64,000 bases of DNA from NCBI RefSeq assembly GCF_021155765.1, contig NC_060115.1, positions 11,822,493 to 11,886,492 of the forward strand, in the 5' to 3' direction. The stretch comes from Diprion similis. Lineage: Eukaryota; Arthropoda; Insecta; Hymenoptera; Diprionidae. Shown here one piece after another: positions 1-14,191 of this stretch; position 1 is the stretch's first letter, and the number at the start of each line of letters is the position of its first letter. Under the pieces are notes generated by a model, which was given only the letters and a program-made list of their open reading frames with translations, was not told the DNA's origin and made no database searches. The position numbers and the translations under genes are program-made.

Positions 1-3000
1 CGTTTATTGTTCGCACCTGGAATCGCCGCGGTCACGTGACATAACTTCCTCTGACAGAAGAATAGAAGAAGCTTCTTTCATAAATTCATACATGTTTATT
101 AGGGTGGAGCAGAATCTAAAAAATTCACGCGAAAGAAGTTTTTTATGGGCCGACGTCTTCGGGTTTCTAGAGGAATCATTAAATTTTTTTTTCGGCAATT
201 TTGATCTGTATACTAAATGTAACAATTCTTAAGTCATCATGATATACATATAATCACATAATGTATTATACTATATAAAATATACACTACCTAATTGATT
301 TTAACTGACCTGATGCCCAGAATGAGCTATTTATAATATATATTATAATAACATGCTCATTGTTGTAACGATGCTGATAATTTTTCAGCTTCACGAGAGA
401 TAGCCCTTTTGCAATCCACTATACAGAAATAAGTACAAGATATTATTCAATCCTAGTATTGCTTTTCGAATAGTCGATATTTGTAGGGATCATTTCAGCA
501 GGATTATTCAAACTGAAATCGGCGGTAGCATATATCAGGGATTCGATCAATTCTTTGTACAGTAAAACTTGGCAATTAAAGACAACCTATTAATTATGAG
601 AATGCCAACTAATCGGAGGGTAACTATTATTACTAATGTTTTACGTGGTATAGAACAGCAATCTCATCGGCTGAATGACACAATTTCACGTAAAAACCAA
701 ACCAACCTAACGGAAGTTTAACCGCAAAGCGAACAATGAGGCGTTTTCTGATAAAGGTATAATTGCTACCTCGTATGTATTGATTCATTCGGAACAAAGT
801 TCAAAATGTAGAAAAGCCTTCACATCGCATTGCGTGAATATCAGAAATATTTAGATTCATTTGTAAGGTACATATAAACCCTCAAAATCCAATATGGTCG
901 CTGAGATCCCTGGAGCGGGCACATCATAGAACTTACATACCGAAGGGGCATGCTTGATGTTTTGGAAAACCGTCGAACCTCTTGGCAATATACAATTAAC
1001 TACAAAATCGTTCCATAACAGCTCTACAAAAGCTTAAAAGTGATTCAGTATCTCACTATTCCATATGCCGCAATTTGCAAGTCAGTTATACCCTGCCAGT
1101 TATGTATATATTTTATAATAAGCACTGTCTATGACTTATAACAATTTCAATATTTCTTTCAACATTGCAGAATACTTCTTTAATACATTATAACCCAAGC
1201 AATAATTGATGCATTCACATATACAACATAGCTAGGTGAATTGCTTGTAATTGTTCAATGTGTTCTTCTTGTAATGGTACATTGAAATCAACAATATAAG
1301 ATATTCTGTAAGATGATTATAAATATACATCAATGATATCTTCTAAGAAACAACAGAGAGGTCCAGCTATAGAGGGCGTGGCTTTTCCGTTGCCTATGGA
1401 TGCGCTGCTTACAGATTTAGGACATCCAATATTGCTTGTACAGTTATATGGACCAATGTTATTTTATACCGGATGTCGTTGATTCACACGGTAAGAAGAA
1501 GAATTCGATCGTCTTGCCATTCGTGTATAACAACTTTACAATCATTTTGGTGTGGTGTACTTTACACCGATAGATACGACACGTCCTGTGTAGTACAAAC
1601 ACAAAATAATCTGCTTTTAGTACAAAAATAATTGCCGCTTGAATTGCTAACCGCAGCAGACGAACGAGATCGACAATCCCAAAGACGTTATTATCTATAT
1701 CCCTACTAAAAATAATAAAAATTCTACAGGATACTGACGTCGATATTTTTTGTAAGGATACCTATCATTCTAAGAGTAAAGCATGTTATTGTTAGTAACG
1801 AGTGTTGCCAAGGTATCGGAAACCTGTACATGACCCCGAGAGTTTGTGATATAGTGTATACAGAGAAAGCAGAGAGTTAAACTTACACCCGGTGGAATGT
1901 ACCTACAATACAGTACGTCCGCCTAAATTGGGAAGTGGGAATCAGGTTGTGATCATCATATACCTATATAAGAGTCTTATATCTTCTTGCGTTATATCTA
2001 TACAAGTGTGAACGTACACAAGAGAAAAAAAAATTAATTTATCGTACAAGTGATGAAAATGATGAATTTTTCGTCTAGGAACACATTAATTAATTTCTGC
2101 ATCACGATACAGCGTATAATAAATGCAGATGACGAACGAGTGTACGAATAAAACAACTGGTTGAATTATCATCGCATTATACGCCATTAACGTATTCCGG
2201 CACGAGAGTATCTAAGCCCAGAAAATAACTGTAAATTTTTCATTTTATCATACACGTTCATCATTGCGAGTTCTTATTTACACAGAGTACGAAGTTGTAG
2301 CGTAAGTACCATAAATATGTGTAGATGCTTATAGGGAAGGAAACTTATAAACGCAGTTGTGAGCTTTGAGTATTGCGTGCAGATGCGTAATGTCGACAGG
2401 TGAGTGTGTAGCATCTGTGGTCGTAACCGAACCCCACCAGGCCTGAAGAATTGTAAAGTTTACCAGTATACAAAGCGAAGTTTAGTACAGTTGTATATCG
2501 TAGCTGGTATGCTGGTGGAGGTAAGCGTTCGTCGCTGCAGCGAAAGTAGCTTCAGAACTCAGTCCGTTCCTAAAACCCGTCCCGTGTAGCTGTGTAACGC
2601 CTCGCCAAGCGTTACCCGTTATAACACTTATAACATTTAACATTTCTTATTTGTTAGTTCTATTATCAGTGTCTATAAAGTCAGTGCTATTCGATTTGAT
2701 TTGTTCCTGAGATACGTCCTGCGGTTTATCCAAGTTGCAGATACTTTGTTAAGGAGGTCAGAAAATCATTCACAACTGTTTGTTTACTCTATACTTATAC
2801 AATAACTGATTAATCTATCTACCTAGATCTTGGATCCAGGGTTTTGAGTTTTGATTTGCTTTCCGAAAAACGTGATATTTAGATACGGGTTATATCTTTC
2901 ACCGGGACTAACTGTATTATACGCTTAATCAAATATATACTTGGCTATAAATATACGTGCATACAATGCCTGTGAATAGCTGGTACATAACATTAAACTA

Positions 3001-6000
3001 CTCCAAAAACCGTTACAAATTACGACCGCACGTAGATTTCACCAACTCATTTCCTGGAATGTAAAAAAAGCTGCTGGTACATCAGGTAGAGGAATGAACG
3101 GTTAGTTTTTTCACTCTCCAAGTTGGAACTCTTTTCAGAATGCTATTATAGCGTGTAGTTATAAACAACACGCGGCGTGGGTCACGCCTATTCGTATATA
3201 ACAATACCCAAACCATTTCCAGCAAAACCAATTTAACCCACCACGGTACTAACAATTATCCAACTTCAACGAGTGTGACGAGGTATGATATCAGCTCCAA
3301 AACAACGAGATTCCAAGATTATTAAATTCTCCCCAAATAGCGTCGCTTTCAATATACACCCTTTACCTGGCATATACAACAAACACTCGTATCGAAAGGT
3401 GCCAGAGTTGCTTACTACCGATTCACCTAATGCGTCGTGCAAGCTCTTACTACAATGAATCACACATACTGCGTTCATGATCGAGGCTGCGATATGCCTA
3501 CACACGCTGTAGGTACTCTGAGCGTAGCGTAAAACTCTACGTAAAACCGGATGACCTCGGTTTGGGTTACTTTCGGAGCCATCTTTCGTTGTGTCGGATC
3601 CTGCATCTCCATCTCGCTCGTCCTCGGAACTGCGTAGACTCGCGTTATAATACGCTTTGACTGTTACTCCGCATTACCCTGCACAGCTGCAGCTTCCCTA
3701 TTATACCTATTTATTCTGCTTCTCGCCCACTCCCAAGATGATCACCGTTTCAACGCCGCGTCAGCCGCTTGTTTAATGCTACAAGTGGGAAGGACCGTTC
3801 TTAACTATAACGAATGGGTTACAGAATTGAGCCCAGAAAAAATCGAAAGATAGTACTTTTAAGTGTTAATTCGGAAACTTGATCTATAGGGGATAATGAT
3901 TTTGTAATCAACCCCAGCAATTTATCTAAAACTATGTCAAACAAAAGTTGTTTAGGGACAAAGAAAAACGTAAATAAGTATCCTACGTTCATCTTTGTAT
4001 TATCAAAAATAAGATCAATTTTCCGGATTCATACCTAAGAAGTACCTTTCATGCTTATTTATTGGACTAAATGGCAGCCCTGTATTTTGGTTTCCGGTTT
4101 TGCTTTGCAATTTTGAACGTGCAGTAGAAATATTCCTCTGTAAAATTTCAGTTAACGCCTCGCGTAAGTACTATTTTTCAAAATAACAATTTCCAAGTTT
4201 TCAAATACATCCTTACATTGGCAACAGTGGATACAGTGCAAATTCACGTAAAGCAACGCGTTGCAAATGTGCAGATAGATATTACGTTATCGCGTCATTG
4301 AGAAAGAAATCATGCTGTTTTTAACGTTACAAGTTTAACTAATAATTTTCATGCACTTCGGCAGTGTCTTCTGGCAATTAACACTCACAGAACAGAATTA
4401 CATAATTCTAAGTATAATTTCCACGGTTATTGATTGTACATCACACTTTGCTCACTTGGCTCTACTGTGGGTGTCGATAATCAGTAAATATATTTGAAAT
4501 TGGTCCGCTTTGAGTACTCGGTTGAAAGATAACTCGAGAAGTCGACTAATTGCCAAGATTTAAATTACCTAAAAGACGACTTGAAGAAGTCGACTATACG
4601 CAGGCATTTTGCCTTCTGTGCTGTCTGGAAAGGTATATGTATAGTATATTCCTCTCCCATTCCCGCCGTGAAAGTCAGCCTTACCGCTTTGGAGTGGTAG
4701 GAGTAACGCACAAATTTAGGTCTTACTCAACTGATGCGAGATGTAAGAGCTAGTTCTTCGGAGTGCAAGTTAACTAGGCATATACGTGTATCCACCGTAT
4801 CCGTCCGACTGAATGGTTGCAGCGAGAATGAACCTTGGCCGAGACAAGATCAAAGGCGAACGATTCGCTAATTGACCTACTGATTTAGTGCACAGCAAAG
4901 AAAAAAAAAAAAAAAGTAAAACAAAAATAAAAACAGCGTGAAATTGTCGAGTACATTGATGAGTATATGCAGACAAGGTCACCGCTCACAATTCTTCAAG
5001 ATACCAAAATTGAATCGTATGTACACGAAGCTTTTGCACAATTATTGCAGCATTCAAGGTATCGATTTTCGTTAAGCGCGCACTTCAAGCAGTGTTACTT
5101 TATTATATACTTTCCTCGTTTCCTATCGTATCTTTTATACAGCGGATTCCTTTCATACAAGAATCTGAATCCTGTTGCGTTATCTTTGCTCAAGTTCTTT
5201 ATTATGTTTTCTTTCATTAATTTCTATGCTTGTTATGAGGTATAATGTTCTTTCAGCTTTAAGATTTTCGTCTTTCTTCGGTTGTTTGTTTACATCGCTG
5301 TCGATTGTAATTCTTGCTACTCATCTTTGTCCAATATTGATATGGGATTAACAAAACCATCTATTCTATTCTTGCATAATCTCATGCATGTTGTAAAATG
5401 ACGTCGGTCATAATATCAATTGCAAATAAAGGAAAATATAAAAATAAAACTGATTCATTTGGTTGCCACAAGGCTGATGCATAACATGTCAGACGTGCTT
5501 TTACACGACGGTTAAACTGACCTCAAATTTCCCCCGGATAACAATTTCCACACTACGATATCGCTATAGCAACGATAATGTATGATCGTTTCGAAGATAG
5601 AAGTGAATTAACTTTGAATATTTGTATAAGGTAATTTTTTCGCATGGAGGATCAACTGCGTAGGATTCAATGGTGATATGATAAAAAAAAAATAGAAAAG
5701 TCACTTTAAAATAAAATGATAAATATCACTAATGAAATGAACAACAGGTGTGGACGAATATGTTTCGTGATTGTATCAACGAGTACTTTGAGAATTATAA
5801 AATCAGTCGAAATCTGAATTTCACGTGTCTGTCGACCGCAAAGCGAGGCCATACAAAAAGTACGTACTCGAGATATCTGTAGGTACTTGAATAACCAAGT
5901 AGAAAATCCTGTGATTTGAATTCGAGATAAATCAAACGCGTAATGTTCACCTCCCTGGTAAAAATTTCGTTAAACGCGGACAGGAACTTACAGAAAATGT

Positions 6001-6732
6001 GACAAGAACCGTAAAGAAACGGAGAGGAAACTGATTCCGCGCGATTTTTTGTGTGTTTTTGTGCGTGTCTATTTTCGTCTAATGGAATTTTTACCAGGGC
6101 TTGGGTGCGCATTAAAAGATGCACTCACCACGATTGACGAACCACGGTCACTTTGAATCATTATTCTCAGTGGGAGGACAAGCTCGGAAAGGACTCGTAA
6201 TTAGTTCGCGCATTCGCAAGCGATGAAGAGTCAGAGGCGTAGCTTGGTTTTTAAACTATCCCGATTACGTCATCGCCGCATGCCTCGTGCTGCACGCGAT
6301 TACAAAATAATTTCCTACAGGTGGTAACCGGAAAAATTACATGGACTTACCTATACCTACACGTTCATACATTCAGTAGAAGGCCAAACCGAACCTGGAC
6401 TATCCTTAAATAATATTAATAGCTTATGAAATAATGTAGGATGACAAAGACAATCACGCGGCGCTATATGCTGATTTTGCACGTTCCTGCGCAATGGAGA
6501 ATCGGTTGAGGAATATCGGTGTTGAAAATTTTTCACTCGAAGTACAAATACGATCATTTTAAATTGATATCGTATGTATATCGGTATAGGAACTGCCTAT
6601 AATGCACTTTATATGTAATAATGCACCACTTGTTTTTTTTTTTTCTTTGCAATAATCATTACCCTGCATTTTCGCATGAATAAAAGATATCTTGTACATT
6701 ATGGCTTTCAGTTCAACAAGTAATACGCAGGA
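1..6732. other. Spacer without recognisable gene
   Basis: This AT-rich stretch holds only short, unconvincing open frames (none above about 110 codons, none with a recognisable domain or a coherent series of splice junctions). A poly-A run lies near 4900-4915. The base before the tetraspanin start codon at 6733 is preceded by a splice-acceptor-like CAG at 6728-6730, so one or more 5' non-coding exons of that gene probably lie somewhere in this stretch, but I cannot place them. Confidence 0.5.
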
Positions 6733-9700
6733 ATGGGCTACGGCACTGAAATAGATGGCTGCGGCCGTTTTATGAAGTATTCGCTATTCTTCACGAATTT
6801 CATCATCTTCGTAAGTATTTCTGGTCTCTTTACTGAGTATGGTTCTTTACTTACGATTACATTAGAACACAGAAGTAACTTTGACTGTTGAAGTAATAAT
6901 AAAATTACCGATTCGAATGTTATTGATGATCCTTTTCAGATTGGAGGTGTAGCTATTGCTGGGTTGAGTATCTGGTCATTGGTGGATAACGTGACAGCGA
7001 TCTCGGAATTGATCGGGACGAACTTGCTGACAGGAGCTGTCTACGTATTGCTTGTAGGAGGAATCGTAATCGCTTTCATATCTTTCTTGGGATGCGTCGG
7101 AGCGTCGCGTGAAATCAAGTGCATGCTTCTAAGTGTGAGTAAAACACCTGAATCACATATTCAATAGCATAACTGCACGTTCCGAATGAAGCTAAGTCTT
7201 TAAATCTCACTTGAGACGGCGAAAATTTCAACTATAAATTTGCAGTTTGAACACGCGCGCAACGCATAGCGCCTGCGTAACGCAACCCGTTTAACGCGTA
7301 CGTATTGCGGTAACCGATTTGTGCAATCGTACAATAGTTACAGGCGTGAATCGACGAGTTACGATATACCAAGATATACATTTTGCAACGATTGAGTAAA
7401 AATTTCTTTTTTCAAGTTTATCTAATTTTCCTTGCAGTATTTCATCGTGGTTCTTCTGCTTTTCGTCACCGTTCTCATCGGCGGAGTTCTCGGCTACGTG
7501 TTCCGTGAAAAGGTAAAATCCAACGTCCAACAAGACTTGAAGAATTCAATGAGCCAATACGACAAGCACTCGCGGGTCAGGGACGCCTGGGACATCACTC
7601 AAAGCACGGTACCTTGTTTAGTTGAATTATTATTTTTGCATGATAAATACCGTTATCATTCCTTTTCTATTCCGGTTATATACGTATGATATTTATATGC
7701 ACGTTGACTGATTTCATTCTCACTAATTTAGTGCATACATTGCATAAGAAACTGTTTAGTTAGTACTACTGTAAAATATTACTTTCCCAGAATTCAGGAT
7801 TAGGATAAATCCAATTGATTCCTGCAATTTTAAAATTTTATCTGTAGTTTCGAACCTGAAACACTTTTTGTTTAAGCACCGCGTATTTATAGGTTTCGCG
7901 GAGTAATTATTCATTTTGATTCTGTCCCGTGTAATTATGTGTCTTTCTTCCGTTATAACTGAATCTTGTTGAGTTGAAGTTGAAGGCGATGACTATCAAA
8001 TAAATTTGATAAATTTTGTACTTAGCTTTGGTTTTTTTTTTTTTTTCTATAATCTAGTTTTATTTTCAAAAAACATTTCACCCAAGTGAAGGTACGATTA
8101 ATCTACAAGATAAACCATGTAATAAATTAAATATTGATTTCGGTCATAACATCTTATGATTTATCACACGAACATTTTCTGCAGGGATTACAAAAGATGT
8201 AATGAATAAATTCTTGTAGGATGGATATTATCACATTTTATATAATTTTAACCACATAATATAGGAGATATAATTAGATTTAACTTTCATCATAAAGGTT
8301 TTTTTTTGTATTAAGACTGTATAACATACCCTTCATAACGAAATCCACTCTAACCACGCATCTTATATGTAGTTGCTATAAGTGGCCTATTTTTACAACA
8401 TGTCTCTTATCAACCACTTCCGTCATTAATATTGGCGTAGAAGACGGCTTGTGATGCGGAATTACTGGAGGCGGTATTATTTAGCAGACTATTAACGTAT
8501 ATACACTTAAGTTGATGTCACTCATTAATATAAATATGACGCGGTCACTCTTACGCGGGACATTTTGTCAGACTGCATTATTAAATCATTACTCGTAAAT
8601 ATCTGCAAGTAAAGGACAAAAAATTACTGCAATTGGAATGTGAATCGTACATCGTGAGCTCGCTTAATTCGCATCGAGATATTAACAAGTTCAATTTCGT
8701 GGCATTTGATGGAAGCGTGGATCGAGCCAAATGTACTTCAGATGGTTCTCTCTACTATTTTCATAAAAAATTAACATCTCATTGGGTAGGCTAAACATAT
8801 TGTTTATGAATAAAAAAAGTGACCTGCATTTTTTTGTTTTTGATCACGCGTTACCGAAATTCTTGAGAAATGAAAACTTTTTTCTTAAAATTAACGCTAT
8901 ATCTTTCGAAAGAATCGTTGCAACTACTTGATCTTGAACTCATTTTCTAGGGTTTTTTCCATTCTTTTGAAATCTGGGGATAAATTTAAGGATTTTCAAA
9001 AATTGACGAAATTACTTTGATTTTTGATGAAAACAGTACGTCAAAAAAAAATCAGCGACCATATGACATAGTGTCTTCATAGAGCTGGTCCCCGGGGTAT
9101 AGACCCCCTTTCATGACGTAAGTTTCTTGCTGCTTAAAGCTTGCACAAAAGATGATTTTGTAATCGCGAAACATAAAGTTATCTATTACATCACACCTAT
9201 GTTACATTCCACGTACTTAGATCCAACCATTTGGTTAGCGCACGCCGATAAATCAGTCAAGCAGTGCATTTTCCTGAATTCCAACAAAACTTACTTTTAT
9301 CAAATTGACTTATAGCCTATGTTTCTCAGAAATAGTTAAGCTTTTTATTAGTGAAAGAACTTTTAAAATCGGTTCAGTAGTTCCAGAGATCACCCCGTAC
9401 ATACAAACGCGCAAACATTATTTCTTTACAATATTAGTATTGATATGCCAATATATTATCCTTTTTTTCCATTGACATTTACCGCTGGGTGAAATATAAG
9501 GTCGCACTCAAAATAATCATTTCTATCTCTCATTTAGCTCCATTGTTGCGGTGTGAAGTCCTGGGACGACTGGAGACAATATGAACTTCAAGTACCGAAA
9601 AGTTGCTGCAAAGAAATATCACCAGGACGGGTAATGAATCCTTAACTATTATTATTATTGTTGTTATTATTATTATTATTATCATCATTATTATTATTAT

Positions 9701-10217
9701 CGTTGTTGTTATCATTATCTTGATATCTAAACGAGGCTTAACGATTTATGGAAAATCGTTGAAGTGTTTATAAATCATATGTTTCGTCCTGCTTTCAGTA
9801 CTTCGACTGTAGCGGAGGATCGGACAAATCCAATCCGTCGAATACCTATCAGGTTGGATGTTTAAACAGTACTCAACTCTACGTACAAAAACACGCTGCT
9901 ATTATCGGCGGCGCGGGAATTGCCGTTGCCTGTTTGATGGTGAGTTTTTTTATCGAAGTGATTTGCCTTTGATTTCACATGTATTTTATGTAGAGAGTGA
10001 ACACGTTGTTTTTGGTAGAATCTAGGGCTGTGCGGTTATTCGTTTCATCGTAGAATTCGATTTATTGTTTATCAAATTGTTCGATTGATTAATAATTAAA
10101 TCGGTTCACCATATATAATTTTTTTCCAAAAGGTAAAAAAATATTTCAAATTACGTTCTTCGTTTTTAGTTTTTCGGTATGGTCTTCTCGTGCGCTCTAT
10201 TTAAAATGATAGAATGA
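6733..10217 (+). CDS. Tetraspanin, 241 aa, six coding exons
   Basis: Exons: 6733-6810, 6940-7134, 7438-7608, 9538-9630, 9799-9939 and 10170-10217, all GT-AG and all phase 0, giving exactly 241 codons plus TGA. The protein has the full tetraspanin plan: a short cytoplasmic N-terminus, TM1 (about residues 15-37), TM2 (58-80), TM3 (88-113), a large extracellular loop and TM4 (211-236), then a very short tail. The loop carries the signature CCG (C151-C152-G153), a P-K-S-C-C motif (C171, C172) and two further cysteines (C183, C200), so six loop cysteines that should form three disulphides. Tetraspanins organise receptors, integrins and proteases in plasma-membrane or endosomal microdomains. A CAG acceptor just before the ATG suggests an upstream non-coding exon. 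Subfamily (Tsp42E-like, CD9-like or CD63-like) is not decided from sequence alone; family assignment is firm. Confidence 0.93.
9120..9416 (+). mobile_element. Probable 3' end of a non-LTR retrotransposon in a tetraspanin intron
   Basis: Lies within the third intron of the tetraspanin gene (7609-9537). The stretch 9312-9416, with 'aaaatcggttcagtagttcc' at 9365-9384 followed by a CCCCGTACATACAAAC-type end, resembles from memory the 3' untranslated tail shared by many insect RTE/CR1-like retroelements. A 62-codon open frame (9127-9315) just upstream may be the decayed end of the element, but shows no reverse-transcriptase motif. No target-site duplication could be fixed, and the left boundary is a guess. 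A compact GC hairpin-like segment, GGTCCCCGGGGTATAGACCCC, lies just left of it near 9087-9107. Confidence 0.5.
9647..9719. repeat. (ATT)n-like microsatellite
   Basis: Interrupted ATT/GTT/ATC trinucleotide array of about 73 bp in the fourth intron of the tetraspanin gene. Confidence 0.9.
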
Positions 10218-13200
10218 CGCCAGGACGACTACGTCCTCTAAGAGGAGATATCACCACCTACCGACTAAGAAGTACCTCGTGTGTTGTTCTGCGCATTATT
10301 TCACAAAAAAATTTCATAATTATTATAGACATAAGTATAATATTATTTAATTTCAATACGAATGATATTATTTAGCAATCAAAATACAGCCTCATTTACT
10401 TCATTTTTCATATCAAAATGATTACTACATCTTTTCTGTACTTTATTCCTGATTCGCACATTGAATATTATACTAATATATACAGCGTTGAAGTATATTT
10501 TCAAATTTCCCATATATATCTTAGATTTTATTCATTATTATCATAATAATATATTATATTATTACATATCATATAATGTGCATAAGTATAGGTATATAAT
10601 ACGCTGGAGTATGAATGCGTAAGCATATACCAGTTTACATATTTTGCATATGATAAACAATACTTGTTCGCACAATTTACCATTAATTTTACCTTTTGTA
10701 TAATTGAACTTTTTGTAAGTTGTTTTCCAACATATTGTAATAGAAACGAATATCTTAATTGTAGAAATGATTATTATTGAATATTCATCATCCCTATTAA
10801 TCCCAGCATCATCGATAGATTATCAACAACTTCCAAAACCATTATACGATAATTATCGTGACTATTAAAAATTTGAAGCTAAGGGAATCCAGTTGAAATA
10901 ACAAAAACATAATTCTATTTCACTTTTAGTAGTTGACAACAAAAATTCATATTCACCTTTATAGATACATGAATAATAATTGAAAAAAATACCAGACTGA
11001 TGGAGATTGATTTATCGGGAACAGTATAAATTTATATCAAAAAACTAAGATGCTTCCTCTACAGTGTACTGGATAGTACTACCCATATGTATTTTGATCC
11101 ACCATTATATCATCACCTTGCACAAAATATGCTGTATTAATAGTATCTGACCAAACACATACTTTACGAAAGCCCTCAAAATACTCGTAGCTATTCGTAG
11201 AAGTAACGTCACATTTCCCGACAGTTTAGCTTCAACGCACAGATTGGTATCATGGCGTTTGAGTCAAAGATGAAATCATAAATCATAATGCTTGCTGCAG
11301 GTCTGCGAATATTAGTAAGTATTGTTTCACATTTCCATTGAATAGGTCATTTTCTTTCGTAAACCTCAATATAATCGATCTGACCGTTCAGAATTAGTTG
11401 GAATTCAGGATACAATATTTCTGCACGACCACATATGTCCACACGTACGCACACACACACACACACACACACACACGCCACACATGTTGGAAAATGCTAG
11501 GCAATGGTTGGGTGAGGCATAAAATGTGTTTTGAAATAGCACATATTTATGTTGCGAGGTAACTTTTTTGCGATGACGACTACAATATAACTCCGTTTTA
11601 CAGTCGTCCCTGGTGCCTATAATTATGTAGGTATAATTTGATGACGCAAGAATGCTATTCGTAGAATACTAGCTGTTATTTAGCGATCCTAGACTTGCGA
11701 TTGCGCTTTTGCAATAATTTACATACGACTGACAAATTGCCGCTATGTATTGTACCAGGCGTAAATGACAGTGTTGATTACCTGAAGAATAGCAAAAAAA
11801 TTAATTTCCAGATACTGAAATATAATATGCAAATCATCATTTGTATTTCCAAAAAAACAAACGACTTTCCCTTTGACCTTTTTCATTTTGTGACCATTTT
11901 TTTCTACAGATCAACTCAATGCGATAAAATTGGACCATTATACCAGATCCAACTAAGGAATTTTTCTTTTATAGCTCCGAGCTTATTACAATTCTATACG
12001 CTTTACTGTATTTTAAGACATGGATTTTAGTTTAATTCACACAATAACAGTTAAACTGTAATTCGATTATCGGTTGAATTTCAACTAACTTCTAGTCAAA
12101 TTTCAATTAACAGATGAAAGTAATTTTTGGGGTAGTAACTATGGTAGTATAACTGGGGTAGTAAAATTGTTAAATATCTCCAACTCTAATGATCAACAAG
12201 AATTATTGGGCACTAGTGGTGTTACGGACACGGTTTTATCGCGTCCCAAAGATTAAACAAATATGTTGAGATGCTCGATTAAAACCAAACTTGTCAGACG
12301 GAGAAAGGTAATGCTGAAGTCTCATTTTTGAATCGATAGACTCTTCTCTTCGAAGTCTGTGCTCAACAAATCTGGTGTTCAATAGAACTTTCGTTTCTTT
12401 TAGGTGTCCTATAATGATGGTGTCCGATTGGATGGTATCCAAACAGGGTTCACCTTTTTCGATTTATTACCTTACTCCATGTAAGTCTACGAGCGTATAC
12501 GTCGATTGGACGTTTAAATAGACTACACATGGTGACCAACTACGTAACGCAGGTCGGTGTTCACCGAATTGCCGTCGTCCGCGGCGACAGGCGAGCGGAC
12601 ATCGCGAGCGAGGAGGTAACAGTATCTATGAACGATAGTGCCCTAGATTACGCAGCCCATTGGAGATTGATTTGTATTATTTTTGAAGATAGTATCTACG
12701 TTAACTACAAATATATATAATATATAAAGGTAATATTAGCCTGTACTACGTAGATATCACGGGTTATAAGTTTCAGAGTGAATAAATTCCGGTATTCTCC
12801 ATAGCTTCATGTTATTTGATACAATTTTCTTTCCTGAATTCTTGGATTATAAAGCACAGTCGAAATTTAAACCGATCTTATTCGGTTGTTTATCCTGTAA
12901 ACAAAAAATTAGAATGAGATATTTCGGCCGGTAAGAGAGGGACCAGTATATGGCCTTAAGGCTGATTTATATCTACGAGCAAGCACAACTCACCATCAGC
13001 ATTCATTAAAAATGGTCCCCTCGACCACGGTCGTGTTATTGACTGAAAAAACAGTCTTGTAAACACATGTGGAAATGGTCCTAATTTTCAGGCGATAAGG
13101 AGAGCCCTCATTTTGAGATAAACTCCGTAGTTTCATCACGGCAATGCGGGTCACCATACATGTAGGGGTATAGTATACCATGTTCATGTATTTTCATATT

Positions 13201-14191
13201 TCACAATAAAAATTGAAAATAATGACGGTTATCTTATTCAAAATATACAAACGATTGTGTAATCGAGTAAAGTGTGAATACCTGTTCTAACGATCAGCCC
13301 AAAAACGGTACAATCACTTTCATCACAAGACAGTATAGTTGTGTTCAAGAAAAGGCGGAGTCTTACCGCTTTAATAATTACCCGATTATTAAGTAATTTT
13401 CGGGATTGCTGTTTGAAATTGACTTAAAACTATAGTCGACGCTTGGGTTGACGGTTTCTTGTAGGCATTGACTGAAAATTTTATAATTTTCGATCAACGT
13501 TGACGGATACCTAAAATACGGTTATAGATGTGGTTTTCCGTACTCCTACCCATCAGCGCTTCGAGCGGCCAAGATATGAACCACAAAACCAGCTTCAAAA
13601 TGAGGGCTTCCCACGCCAGCGATCGTCTCCAAGTCAACGTCTCCAGTAAGTCCGTGGTCTCCAGCATAGAACCCTATATACAAAACCATGGCTCAGGATA
13701 TAACAGAAAATACAGAAATCCAGCAGTGGATATCGCTGTTCTTCTTCTGTCAAAATGGACGAGTGTAGTGGTTTGTTTAGTGGTTAAACTGGTGAAACTA
13801 TGCGACGACGATATTTATTTATAGTTTGCGTCCGCAAGGGACGTCAATAGCGAATACCGTTCGGAGCAAATGACGGTTATCGAATAATTACATGATCGCA
13901 GTATTGAATGAAAGCGCATTAGACAGAAAGTGCACGCTGACATCTAGTGAAAATAACCAAATATTTTTAACAAGAGTGCGCACACTGTATCAGTGCACAC
14001 ATATTCATACACATTAGTTTATAAACAACAGAAATAAAAACGTCATTAACAAGTACTTTTGACCCCTTATTCCCAGCTGCATTAATAATTTCTAATGATA
14101 GTTATTTGAAGAATAACTAGAGATTATCACGATTTTACTCATTGACCTATAACCAAATCGGAAAGAATAATAAAAAAAAAATAAGTAAAAC
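10218..14191. other. Spacer between tetraspanin and PCM1
   Basis: Contains the tetraspanin 3' UTR (end not determined), an AT-rich stretch around 10300-10600, a CA microsatellite at 11450-11476, and unassigned open frames (11695-12030, 12529-12720, 13528-13824) that show no domain and no consistent splice structure. The PCM1 promoter and 5' UTR should lie at its right end; no TATA box is evident there. Confidence 0.5.
11450..11476. repeat. (CA)n microsatellite
   Basis: Uninterrupted CA dinucleotide run of about 27 bp. Confidence 0.95.

Noticed and set aside
5795-6124. 109-codon open frame on the minus strand
   Set aside because: No domain, no signal peptide, no splice partners, and composition like the surrounding non-coding DNA.
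11695-12030. 111-codon open frame on the plus strand
   Set aside because: Residue make-up is that of translated AT-rich spacer; no homology recognised and no consistent exon boundaries.
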